A DNA stretch of 64,000 bases from Durusdinium trenchii (lineage: Eukaryota; Sar; Dinophyceae; Suessiales; Symbiodiniaceae). How positions within the stretch are numbered: the first letter of the stretch is position 1; each line of letters starts with the position of its first letter. The DNA lies in the NCBI GenBank assembly GCA_963970005.1, contig CAXAMN010022695.1:1562610-1626609 (forward strand), given 5' to 3'. Of this stretch, positions 12,137 through 22,420 are shown piece by piece. The notes under the pieces are model-generated. The model saw nothing but the letters and a program-made list of their open reading frames with translations, had not been told where the DNA came from and did no database searches. A program made the position numbers and the translations under genes.

Positions 12137-13316
12137 TGGAAAGTCAGTTAGTCATTCTCAAGAATATTGTCGCGTTTAGGTTGGAGGCCATCGCCATCGC
12201 TAGTAGAGTGGAGGCCATTGCTATTATAATGGTTTAGAGGGGTCTTAGAAGGTCTGCAAAGTGGAACATCCAATCTTACTTATGTATCTGCTGCTATACA
12301 TGGAGATACATAGAGCTACAGAATCCTGACAGGTCAGGATACCAGGACCAAGGGTCCCCTTATGATGGCCGTTCGGACGATTCACTGAGACTTCCAGAGG
12401 AAGTCTGAGGACCGTTCACCAAGAACGTCAAGACTGTTCTCGTGGAGTGGAGACTGTTCTCCCACAAAGGACATCCAAAGGGTTTCAACTGGGTCATCCA
12501 CTTCTCCTGGGTAGCCCCCTAGCAGGATCTTCCAGCTATCGCATCGGCCCGGCCCAGCTGGGTGGTCGCTTCGCCCAAGTGGTCGAAGATTGGGCGATCA
12601 TGGTCACCGTGCAACGGTGCAGGGCTGGGGATCGTTATATTCGCTTACGGCTCCAAGTACCTCTGTTTCCAACCTTGGATGGTCTAACCTTCTGAGGATG
12701 TGGTTGGAGCCCTATGGAGTATAAAGAAACAATACTTTGCTGCTCACAAGGCAACATAAGGTTCAAATTCCACATCAAGATGACAATTGGTATCAACAGT
12801 AGGCAAGCCTCAATCATTTTTGCAAACGATAGTCAAACCAAGCTCCTTCTCTTGAACCAAACAAACCCAATGTGGCTGACTCAACTGCCGACCCTGCCAA
12901 TTCGCTGAGGCACTTGTTGATCTCCTCATAGAAAGGCTCTGTTTTTGCAGTCCTGCAACTGGCTCTGGGGTGAAACACCACTAGTGTCAGAGTGATTTCC
13001 AGATCACAGAAAGCAGGAGCCTATAAATATTTTCTTCTGGAAAGCTTTGTTATGGTATTTTATGTGTACTTGGGTATTTAGAGCCACCAAAGACGATTAC
13101 ATGAGCCCCAACCGCCCACTCCGAACTCGAGTCTTCTCGAAAACACCAACGGACGAAAACGGACTCCGAGCTCCTCATCTCCGCAGTGCCATCGGGGAGC
13201 GGCGTGACCTGTTTTCGGTGAAACGCCAAATCCTGCAACGACCCTATTCGGTTCAGGGTTACGTGGTACGTAGATTACTACGCAGGGTGCTTGGAGTCTT
13301 GAAGAAATCACAAACT

Positions 13317-13353
13317 ACTGCTGTTGTTGATGTTGTTATTGTTGTTGTTGTTC
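13317..13353. repeat. (TTG)n microsatellite, imperfect
   Basis: TGTTGTTGATGTTGTTATTGTTG-type repeat. It produces Val/Leu runs in conceptual translation. Confidence 0.9.
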
Positions 13354-15737
13354 ACCATCGGTTCATGGATGGTGAATGGTTGCCGCCTTTTGTCCCGAAG
13401 ACCACAAAATATTGTGTATATATGTATGGATATGGTATACATATGCTACTATGGGCTTGGAAACCCAGGATATATCAGGATATTGTACAACCAACACAAA
13501 ACTCGAAACAAATTAAGGCAGTGTCTTCCGTCGAAAAAAAAAGGGACACCCACGCACACATTCTTGGTAGAACAAGCATCTGCCATCGACACCATTACCA
13601 GTCTCCAGTTTGATGCAAATCCAAGGCATAATATGGTGCAACCATGCAAAATATGTATCTGCTGGTTTCAGAACTCCTTGCTCAATTGCCACTTGCTGAG
13701 ACAAGTCGAATGGCTTCAGGCTTCAACAAACCTCCGCCCTGCTACAGCATCCACCTCCATCACCCACCATGGCCTCCAGCTTTTGTCGCTTAAACAGTTG
13801 GGCCAAACGCTTCATGGCGCAACTGCCTTTGGCATCGCGCTCATGGAGCTCCTCATCGCGCTCAGCTCCGTGGTGTATTATTTTTTGTGCCAGGAGAGAG
13901 TCCGAAGGAACTTTGAGGGACCTGTAATGGAGGTGCCAGGTGTTGTAATACTGAGGTCCTTGGATTCGGATGGGTGCTTTCGCGATGCGCCCAACTCCAA
14001 ATACCAACATGATATATAATATATATAATATTGGAAGTTCTGTTTGAAACCATGGGGTCCCATGACCAATGTCCAACATGGTGTCCTTTCACTAATCCAT
14101 TGACCATCTCAAGCTTCGCAGCGCCCACCGTCTCCATACGAGGTTGGTCATTGGTCCGAGGTTCGTCTCATCCAATTTCCACTGAAAGCACCATAGAACA
14201 CCTGTAGGTGATGATAACATGGAAGGCAGTAAATGAGATTAGTCATACATTCAGTTTCAACATGTTTCAACAAATCTCACTGTCGCTCGCTGTCCTCTCG
14301 TAAACTATTGATGAGGCTTTGCAGTATCATTGAATCACCATCATTTCCATTCTCAGCCACTGCAAATCCAGAACCTTCGCCCTGCAAAGAGAATACATGT
14401 CACGTGTTTTCTTTGGGTGAAGACACCGAATCGAAAGAACGAAATCCCATGGCGGCCATGTTGGATGAACATCCATTCCAATCGATAGCGAGGATGGCTT
14501 TGGATTGCGCAACGACTCCGTCAGGATCCCTTGGTCGCCAAGATCCCGTCCTCTGAGGAGAAGGTTTTCCTGCTGGATAAGGGTTCAGATCGGTGAAGAT
14601 ATAGAATTCATATCTAGGAGAAACAACTTCAAGGACGATGTGCAGTGAGGAGCATCTACCCCTGCACTGTCTGCTACGCTGGTAGTTCAGTCTTTTGATG
14701 CTTCTGGTGAGGTCGCGACGAGCACAAGAAGAACATAGACTTTCTGGACTTCGAAGGAAGCCAACACTTGAACAATGCATTTTTGCAGTGGAACTCCCCT
14801 TGGAAACAGAACACAGAAAGACTTGTCACATCAAATTCACAGTATTCTGTGGTAGCTGAAAAGGCAAAAGTTAAAAGGAACCGTCTTCAAAGCTTATCAT
14901 GCTGAAACAAAAAGAATGGACCTTGACAGTGGCCACCTGGTCCATAGTGGTTCTTCCAGTTTGGACAATAATCATCGGTTGTACCCCTCAGTCCTATGTC
15001 AACCAGTTGCTTTTCGCGAACCGCCACGACCTTCCAGGGCGGACCCCAGCCTGATGCTATCAAGCTCGTGAGGCTTGGGAAAACTCGACTGCACCACCTG
15101 CTCGCAAACGGAACCTGTGGCACGCGTGTTTGGTCTAAAAATCAGCATGTTGCATGTCTGGCCGTAAATGCCACTGGGATTGGATGAGCTCGGTTCAAAA
15201 TCCTCAATAGTCATGTTTCAGCACCCAAGTGGTGCCAGTGGAGTTGTCGTTCTTTTTCATCTCCTTCATCCTTGGTGACCAAATTCAAACAAGGGAACAA
15301 GATATGCCGAGTGTTCTTTGTGTGCCCTTGAAAGAAATATATGTTGTTTGTACCCTTTGGTCACAGAACAGATCTCTTTGGCCCTTCATGGTGCACTATG
15401 GCAGGTCGGAATCCTGCTTGGGACATCTGTTCTCCATCTCACATCACTGGAGCATCGCACCTCAAGCTGCTTCAAAACAACACACAATGTGTGACCAGGA
15501 AGCCTGCGTACGCCTGCTGACTTCCGCAACAAACAACATAAACGCAAAGACCGCTCCTCTGGGCCATAGAAGTCTCTCCCTTTTCGAGCCGCACAGTCCA
15601 TGATTCCATCAACCCTTCTTTGTATCTTCGTCCAGTACCAGGCCTCTCGGCAAGTACTTGGACGTGACCTCAAGTACCCTAGAAAATAGCACATGACCTT
15701 GAAAAAAACGGTACCAGTACCTGCTCAAGGGGTACGT

Positions 15738-15780
15738 TTGGAGGTCTATCTGAGACCTCCAAGTCGGCTCGGCCGAGCCG
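15738..15780. repeat. Two adjacent palindromes
   Basis: TTGGAGGTCT at 15738-15747 pairs perfectly with AGACCTCCAA at 15753-15762 over a five-base loop. Two bases later comes a perfect 16-base palindrome, CGGCTCGGCCGAGCCG (15765-15780). I see no gene next to them whose terminator or regulator they could be. Confidence 0.8.
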
Positions 15781-17839
15781 CAGGCGATGAACTTGGCCGC
15801 GCGCTTCCCGGCGCGCACGCGTTCGCCGCTACGCTCGCCGATCTGCTCTGAGGGCCAATGGAAGGCCTGGCAAAGTGCTTGGAGCCCGGTTGGGGGTTGG
15901 AGTCCGGTGCGGTTGATTTGGTGGATGAGGATGGGTTTAGTTGCAGGCAGACATCTCGGAAGATAGTGATAGTTGCTGACCGGCTATTACAGGTAATGGG
16001 ACAAACCCCATGATACCCAATGTGTGCTTCACTGAATGGTATTGTTGTACTGAGACCGGAATCTGACCCAAGGTCCTGGTCCTGCTGGCGCCATGGTCAA
16101 CGGGAATAGCTAATGTGTTGGTTTCAAGTCACCGGACCTGGGCCGGGCCTCTTCTTTGTGGGGGTGCCTGGGCCTGGGTTCAAGAGGTAGACCATTGAAA
16201 ATAAGACTGTATAGGCGGTAGAATCACTAGAATAAACATGAACAAACCCATTCTGAAAGCCACCTCATGTGGCCTCTGTCATCTACATACACTGCTACTT
16301 CCCAAGAGAGTCGCACTCAACCCAACCCAGCAGGTTGAGCTTCTCGCTTCCTGCCTGAGCAGAAAGCATCAAGGCAGGCCACAGTCGCCATAGCCGCATG
16401 ATTTTCAGTGAGTCTGACATTGGGAATACCCCCGTAGACGGGGCCATCTGGTCTTCTGAAAGCAACTCACTCTTGCTCAAAGTTTGGCCATGTGTGGCTG
16501 TGCCCTGCTTTTGCTCAAAAGGTCGCATGGTGGGACTACTCGGTGCTGGGGAGATGGGAGACACGGTTCCTTCGCACAGCGCGTCTTTTCATTCCTGTTT
16601 GGACTTCGATCCGGATGGTTCACTTTGAGCACAGCACACCACTGGAGCAACTCATTGAGAGTAGCACTGTAGGTGGCAAAAGAAGAAAAGGACCCTCGTG
16701 GTCATGAACCCCATGAATCCTTTGGAATCCAACCGTTAAAACGGCGCGTGAGCATCGATGGGGGTCTTGAAGGTCATTTCTCTCGACATCTGTCACAACA
16801 CATCACTAACATGACTGCTCGTGCAAGTCACCCAGAACTTGTTGATGTGCAAACACATGGATATCAACCGGAAATCATGTATACCACAGTCCCCACAGTC
16901 GTGGTGTGTTCTTGCGAAAACGTCGAAAACGCGCTGCGTGTCTTGCAGGGTGTCTCCAGCCCTTCGCTTGCGTCTCTTGAGCCAAAGCCTGCACGAGGGT
17001 TCGCTGGCTAAACGGTTCTTGGTGTTAATGTCTTTCTTCCACCAACCGTGTTTGGAAGATCATGGCCTTCAAAGAGGCCAACAAATTCAATAAATTCCAT
17101 CAAAAGGAAGGTTGCATTCATCCTGTCTCAGAACCTCCAATTGGGGATTGGGAAGTGTGTCGAGATCATCTCATGCAAGTGTTTGTATTCCCTACGCCCA
17201 ATGATGACATGGTTGGTGGATGTTGGTGGTGTCTGGCCATGTTCAGCGGTACTTGGGGAATCAATCACATCTGCAATTCGTGACTTTGAGCCCTTACGAA
17301 ATGCAATGCCTCCCGCTGCACCTGCATGGATTCCTTCATAATCACCAGCTCTGCTTTTCGTATCCTGGTCCAATTTTTCAACGAAACGAAAACAGGTCGG
17401 ACTGGAAGCTCAAACATGCGGGTATCTTGGTGACAGGATCCCCTCCAGTTGAGCCCAAGAAACCACATCAACATGCACATAAATGATGTTATGAAAATTG
17501 GATCCTGCAGTTTTGTCTAGACATATCAACAAAAAGAACGCGTCCTCACAGTTCTTGTTTTTTATCGTTCCGGTCCACATTGAAAAACACTCATCCGGTG
17601 ACACTCGCTCTTGAGGCACTCAGGGAGCGCGAGTTGCTCCTCTTCAGCATGGAGGACGGTAAGGGCAAGCCAGGAGCTCCACGCCGTTTCCCCTGCCGCG
17701 GTGGTTTGGACCAAGCGCAAACATATACATGTGTGTTACATAGTATATATGTTATACAACATGTTAATTATGTATTATATAGTATTATCCCGGCAAGAGA
17801 CCACAAACAGTGTGTGTGAGGTCTATAAGCAGAAAGTCT

Positions 17840-19224
17840 AGAGATCTAGACGCATTGGGGTCTTCTGTCACTAAAGGTTTCCAGCAGCCATCGCGCTTCA
17901 GTAGTGCGGCCAACAAAACCTTGTCCCGGTTCCTTCATCTCCAAGACACTGTATTGGCCCATCGTGCCCGTGAGGTAGCCAATGAGCTTGCCCAGCTTTC
18001 GCAGGCTGCCTATTGTTGAAGCCAACTCCTGGTCCTTGGTGGTGTAGGACACGTCCGGCCTCTCTTGGGAAAGATAGCCAACGAACGATATAAACTTGCC
18101 AGCTCAGGCTTGGCTTGAGCTCCACCGTGCCATCAGGCTCCAACACTTGGCCACATGGAAGCTTCTGGAGTTTCGCTCTTCCCATCTTCTCCTCGTACTA
18201 GGTCCTCCTCAAGAACTGGAAAGAACTGCCATGACCAGTCAAGCGCTGCTCTGCAATCTCGAAGCTCATCTTGATGTCGGGGATGAACTGGTCCATCAGG
18301 TAGCCTTTCTCGCTTACAAACATGACATCGTCCACCTGGATCAAGAACATCCATCTTTTGGCCCAAGCGTCCCAAACAGGGGTCGATTTGGGAGAAAGTG
18401 AATCCTTTCAGCTTCAACCAGTCTGCGAGGTACTCAAACCATGTTTTCGAATAAATTTTCTGGCCTGGAAGGTTGCGCTTGACCTCGAAGTGTCCAGTGG
18501 CTGCGGCATCTTTGATGTCCAATGCTCCAAGGGTGTAAATTGGCCCACCATGCTCTTCCTCCTTATGTAGATGGCTGGCAGCACCCTCAAAGCTTGTCCA
18601 CCTGTTGCTGGACTATGCGCATCATCTCGTCGATCTACAGCATATTCGCGAGCGACCAACCTCGAGCGTCGAAGAAACTGCTTCGGTGCTCCTGGTTCTT
18701 TTGAGCTTGGCTTGGCCCTCCAATCTCTCACGAACCTCGTAGTGAGATTCTCGTGGCCATCAAGTTTCTTCTCGAGGCGCCAGTACTCCAAGTTTCTCCA
18801 GGCGCTTTTCCTCAAGCTCATCAGCCAAATCATCAACCCACTTTGGTGGATCAGGAGGTATTCGATCTAAAGGTGCATTTGACCAAGGCGTTGGGGATAT
18901 CAAGAGAGGCTCCTCCTCCTCCTCTTCATTCTCCTGGCTCCAAACACTCCTCCTCCCCGATGATGTCATCCATGAAGTAGGAGTCCTCTCCCACCTGTGT
19001 GGTCTCAACTCTCCTCTCCATTCAACCTCTTGGGCTCTGGCGTTGAGGCCTCCGGCATATGAGTGGCCTTCTCCACTGTCATCTTCATCTGCTTGGTTTC
19101 CGCCTCCATGTTCTCCGGAGCCATATAGTCTTGTAGGCTGTAGTTCTGGGAGTTGTTGGAGGCTGTGGAGTAGATTGTCGAGGATATGATGGACCTGCCT
19201 GGTTTCGACTCTCGACGATGGCAT
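17840..19224 (-). pseudogene. Copia reverse transcriptase remnant with start of RNase H
   Basis: Reading downwards in coordinates: an acidic leader with WVDDLADELEEKRLEKLG (about 18800); RT fingers (FVRDWRAK, then RRSRLVAREY, about 18650-18750); palm (DIKDA, LPGQKIYSKTWFEYL, about 18420-18520); and the catalytic QVDDVMFV at 18324-18335 in another frame. A connection segment follows at 17846-18052 (GKLIGYLTGTMGQYSVLE). The last recognisable piece, RWLLETFSD, resembles the first strand of copia RNase H; after it the similarity stops. Several frameshifts separate these blocks, so the protein cannot be made as is. Confidence 0.85.
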
Positions 19225-19372
19225 TGGGGTTCGTCACCCTCAACTCGATCAGGAATCCTCTTGCATATAGTCCTTCTTCTTGTCTCGGCCAACTGTTTCT
19301 CTGCCGGTCTTTGGCCTCCTCTCTTTTCCAGCATAGGACTTCGCAAAGGCGAGGATCTCCTGCGCGTCCACA

Positions 19373-20203
19373 TCATCTGGCGCTACCCCTCCACTTGGTG
19401 GTAGTGCTTGACTCATTGGCACGCCAACCATCGATGCCACGCGCTTGGATGGCACAATGCGTCCTCCAAAGTTCTGTTGATACTCCCAGCTGTAGGCTGT
19501 ATATAAAGCCACAGTAGCACATGAGGTTCTTGTTGCTCGCTCCATCCTTCTCAAAGATCTGCACAAGTAGACTCTGTTGGCATCTCCAATCACCCAATTG
19601 TCCTGAAGTTCGGTCTTCCCCATGCAGGTAGATTCCCCACTTGGGGTCTGCCTCGAAGCCCTGCTTGGGTTTGCAGTAGGCTCCAAAGTTGCATAGCTTG
19701 CTCTCGTAGGCCCGACCATGTGCCAACTCATAGCTGGTAGAGCCATGGAAAGGCTGGAACTTGTTGATGAGCCATGCACTGTGCCCACAAGCCCAACTCC
19801 AGATAGGATGCTCGATCTGCTCTGCCAGGCTCTCCATCAAAGTAGCCAGGCTCCTGATCCCATTGAATGGCATTCTCAACCAATCCATTGCCAGCTGAGT
19901 CATAGATCGTCGTCCTCTCGTAGTCTTGAGACCCATAGTGCATGAGGGGGCTGCCACCAAGAGCTTCAAGATCTGTCGCAATGTGGGCTCGTTGTCGCCG
20001 TAGTATTGAACCTCCTCATGGCCTAGGACCTGAGTAAAGGCCATGAGCTCGTGCGTAATGAGGCTCATCTGGTTCTTGGACTTCAAGGGAAGGTCCAGCA
20101 AGTATCCTGTCTGAGAGCAGACTGCCACAACAAGCAATGCTCCCCGTTCTACTTCCAATCCTGCCTGCGCACCACCTCCTTCCTCCTCATCTCCAATGGC
20201 CAA
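19373..20203 (-). pseudogene. Copia integrase core remnant
   Basis: The longest open stretch is 276 codons. Residues 28-70 match the copia integrase core (CSQTGYLLDLPLKSK, then VLGHEEVQYYGDNEPTLRQ). The second catalytic Asp is residue 70, near 19994-19996. The segment HSAWLINKFQPFHGSTSYE followed by HGRAYESKLCNFG matches the region after the core. The expected catalytic Glu context, NGLVENAIQ, is present but in another frame (within 19728-19943), so at least two frameshifts flank it. Codons after about 19560 are out of frame. Confidence 0.85.
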
Positions 20204-20224
20204 TGGCGCCTGACCCGGAGGCCT

Positions 20225-20917
20225 TCACATAGCAAAAGTCGAAGGGGATAGTTGGACATCCCTGCTCATAACCTGCCAGTGCGCCGATGTTGATCTTGTC
20301 GAGCTCGATGTGCGCCGATGTTGATCTTGTCGAGCTCGATTTTCAACCATGAGGTGCACCAGGCTGCATAAGGGCAAATGCGTGAGCTCATGCTGCCTCC
20401 TCTCTTCCACCGTAGGTTCTCTGGCCGTTGATTGCTCCAATGCGATCCTCTGCTCCATAGCACGGCCTTGCGCTGCAAGGTCTCTGGCCATGAGCAAGTC
20501 AAGCTGATGTTGATGCGCCATCAGCCTGCTGAAACATTTCTGCTTTCCCCCGCTTTGGCCAATCCTATAGAAGGCACATGCTGCTCTAAGACTGCGGAGG
20601 GGACTGTCCAAGGTCAACACCACGCCATTCACCTGCACTTGCGAGGGAACTGCCACACCAACTTCAAATCGTGCTTCTTGGTCTTCCAAGCCAACACCAT
20701 AGTTCAGATCTCCTCCCAGGGCATCAACACCCTCGATCTCATCATCATCTCTGGCCTCAAATGTCTCTGAAACTGTCCCACTCTGGGCAACGAATGTCAT
20801 CACCCTGCCCATCTCCGCCTCATCTCTTAGCTCCTCAATGAGCTCCTCCTGCTCCCATAGGCCATCCAAGGGCTCAGCCATCTCAACCAGCTCCCAGTGA
20901 CCACGGCGCTCCGCCAA
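20225..20917 (-). pseudogene. Copia spacer and pre-integrase remnant
   Basis: The open stretch holds the acidic linker and, towards its end, HELTHLPLCSLVHLMVENRAR. This resembles the HxxTHLPY...WC..C pre-integrase signature of dinoflagellate copia elements with the Cys residues lost. The 31-bp tandem duplication at 20280-20341 lies directly after it and shifts the frame between pre-integrase and integrase. Confidence 0.7.
20280..20341. repeat. 31-bp tandem duplication
   Basis: Two copies of a 31-base unit beginning TGCGCCGATGTTGATC (20280-20310 and 20311-20341) that differ only in the last base. The period is not a multiple of three, so the duplication breaks the reading frame of the surrounding retroelement. 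Confidence 0.95.
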
Positions 20918-21128
20918 AGTCGATCTGCAAAATAGCCATCACACTAATTCTTGAACTCCGATACGAATTGTGGTGTCTGATAGTGGCGACTTGAATGAAG
21001 TCCCAACCAAAGCTCTCCTTCTTTCTGCATCCATAGTGGCCCACTGCCATCTTCTGTAGCTCTGGACTGAGCTTCACCCTCAGCATGCGAATTGCGCCAG
21101 GTTCTTGGATCATCCTGATCTGCGCTCG

Positions 21129-21272
21129 AACCACAAGGCTCTACCAAGCTTGAGGCATTGCGCCACCATCAATCGACCACCCTGTCTTCAGCAGGCGACC
21201 AACCACAAGGCTCTACCAAGCTTGAGGCATTGCGCCACCATCAATCGACCACCCTGTCTTCAGCAGGCGACC
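21129..21272. repeat. 72-bp tandem duplication
   Basis: Two copies of a 72-base unit beginning AACCACAAGGCTCTACC (21129-21200 and 21201-21272), identical as far as I can read. The period is a multiple of three, so it adds 24 codons without changing frame. The perfect identity suggests a recent event in an otherwise old pseudo-element. Confidence 0.95.
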
Positions 21273-21362
21273 AATAGGAAAGGATGGGTTGAATCACGAG
21301 CTGTGAGAAAATGACCCGCTCCTTGATGATAGTTTTTCTGCCATCCTTGGAGTCCATCACAA

Positions 21363-21917
21363 TCACAATGTCCACGTCCCTGCGGCCATAGGTCTGGATC
21401 TTGGTGCCCTAGGCATCCTGCAAGTATGGGCTCGTGCCTTTCGTTGGAATTCCTTCATCAAGTATCCCAGGAACGGCCAAGCATCTGCTCCAGAGTCGAC
21501 GATCACGCTGACCATCTCCTCATCCTTGTCCATATCGCTCTCGCCACCACTGTGGTCAACCTCCATTGGTACCGGGCCTTGATCTGCCCCTGATGATGTT
21601 GGGCTCGTGAAGGACAATGCAGCTGCGTCATTCCACTTCGTCGTGGCATTACGATGGCTTCTCGAATTTGAGTATAGGTCGAACCCTCGTTCAACGTGAG
21701 GTTCAGGTGGATCTTCAGCTGGCCTCCAACTGAGCGTAGAAAAAATGGCAACTTTCAGGACTCCACTTGCCTCCCAGCTTCTCGTATTGGTGGAAGTGCC
21801 TCCAACTTCAGGATTTGAGGAAGCAGCGAAGTCTTCATGTTGAAGCTGGGGTTGCATTGGGCTGACAGTTGCTGAGGAGTTGACGAAGTGCCTCATAGCC
21901 GTTGAAGTTCTCCACAT
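21363..21917 (-). pseudogene. Retroviral-type aspartic protease remnant
   Basis: 184 open codons. Residues 137-150 read VSVIVDSGADAWPF; DSGAD at 141-145 (about 21483-21497) is the catalytic motif of a retroelement aspartic protease. The preceding part is polar and acidic (PMEVDHSGGESDMDKDEE), as usual for the gag-protease junction. The frame is lost soon after the motif, but a different frame near 21350 continues sensibly. Confidence 0.75.
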
Positions 21918-22420
21918 TCCTGATCAACCCAACCAAAGGGCCTTGCACCAAGGAGGCTATAGAGGGCTGCTGCTCAGCTGATGAGAGGAGGTCCCAATCC
22001 AGCTCAGTTGTCAAGTGGCCCTCAATGCGATCTACCTTGTCCTGGTAGGCTCCATCCACCACCAAAGGTATTGCTTGAAGCCCCAATACCAATCACGCCA
22101 CAGCAACACTTCCTGCTCTCGATCCAAGGGGTTGAAGCTGTTGGGACGATTAGCCAAGTCACGCTTCAATCCTCCAGCTGTCACTCCACCTTCTTGTCCT
22201 TGTTGTCCCTGAACCACATGCACCGTGGCCGCAGCCTGAGCTGCCTGAGAGGCAGACTGGGCTGCCTGCATCAGAGCATGTGTGAGCTCCAGCACTCTTG
22301 CACCAGCCATGGCCATCAGGCCAGGATCAGAGCCATCCATCGTGCCGCCAATCTCTTCCTCAAGGGCGTTCTCGAAGATCTCGATGTAGGGCCGTCAGCC
22401 AGCTCGTCAAACTCAAGGGT
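21835..22420 (-). pseudogene. Copia gag remnant
   Basis: Two overlapping frames carry parts of one gag-like protein. In 22032-22340, an Ala/Gln-rich stretch is followed by NRPNSFNPLDREQEVLLWRDW. In 21835-22092, GPLVGLIRNVENFNGYEALRQLL resembles the segment found in gag of dinoflagellate copia elements. A frameshift lies between them. The true N terminus is not identifiable, and similarity fades near 22420. Confidence 0.7.

Larger units (their letters stand above)
8954..17839. other. Long gene-poor stretch
   Basis: Nearly 9 kb without a gene I can support. Features listed separately are an inverted repeat at 12.1 kb, a TTG microsatellite at 13.3 kb and clustered palindromes at 15.7 kb. A near-duplicate of about 27 bases (TGGAGGCCATYGCYAT...) lies at 12181-12235. 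AT-rich patches lie at about 9966, 14010-14035 and 17725-17785. Short open frames on both strands show no conserved motif. Confidence 0.55.
17840..22420 (-). mobile_element. Degenerate Ty1/copia-type retrotransposon, truncated
   Basis: On the minus strand, from high to low coordinates, remnants occur in copia order: gag, aspartic protease (VDSGAD), pre-integrase, integrase core, then reverse transcriptase with a VDD active site. The series ends at the start of RNase H near 17840. No frame stays open across a full domain; neighbouring domains sit in different frames, so it is a pseudo-element. No LTR pair was found by eye. It is distinct from the element at 47-63.7 kb: the protease motif and pre-integrase wording differ and no methyltransferase-like region is seen. 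Two internal tandem duplications (31 and 72 bp) add to the decay. Confidence 0.85.

Noticed and set aside
13047-14019. Plus-strand open frames of 188 and 231 codons
   Set aside because: The two frames overlap, are partly driven by the TTG repeat, and show no domain, conserved Cys/His pattern or consistent codon use.
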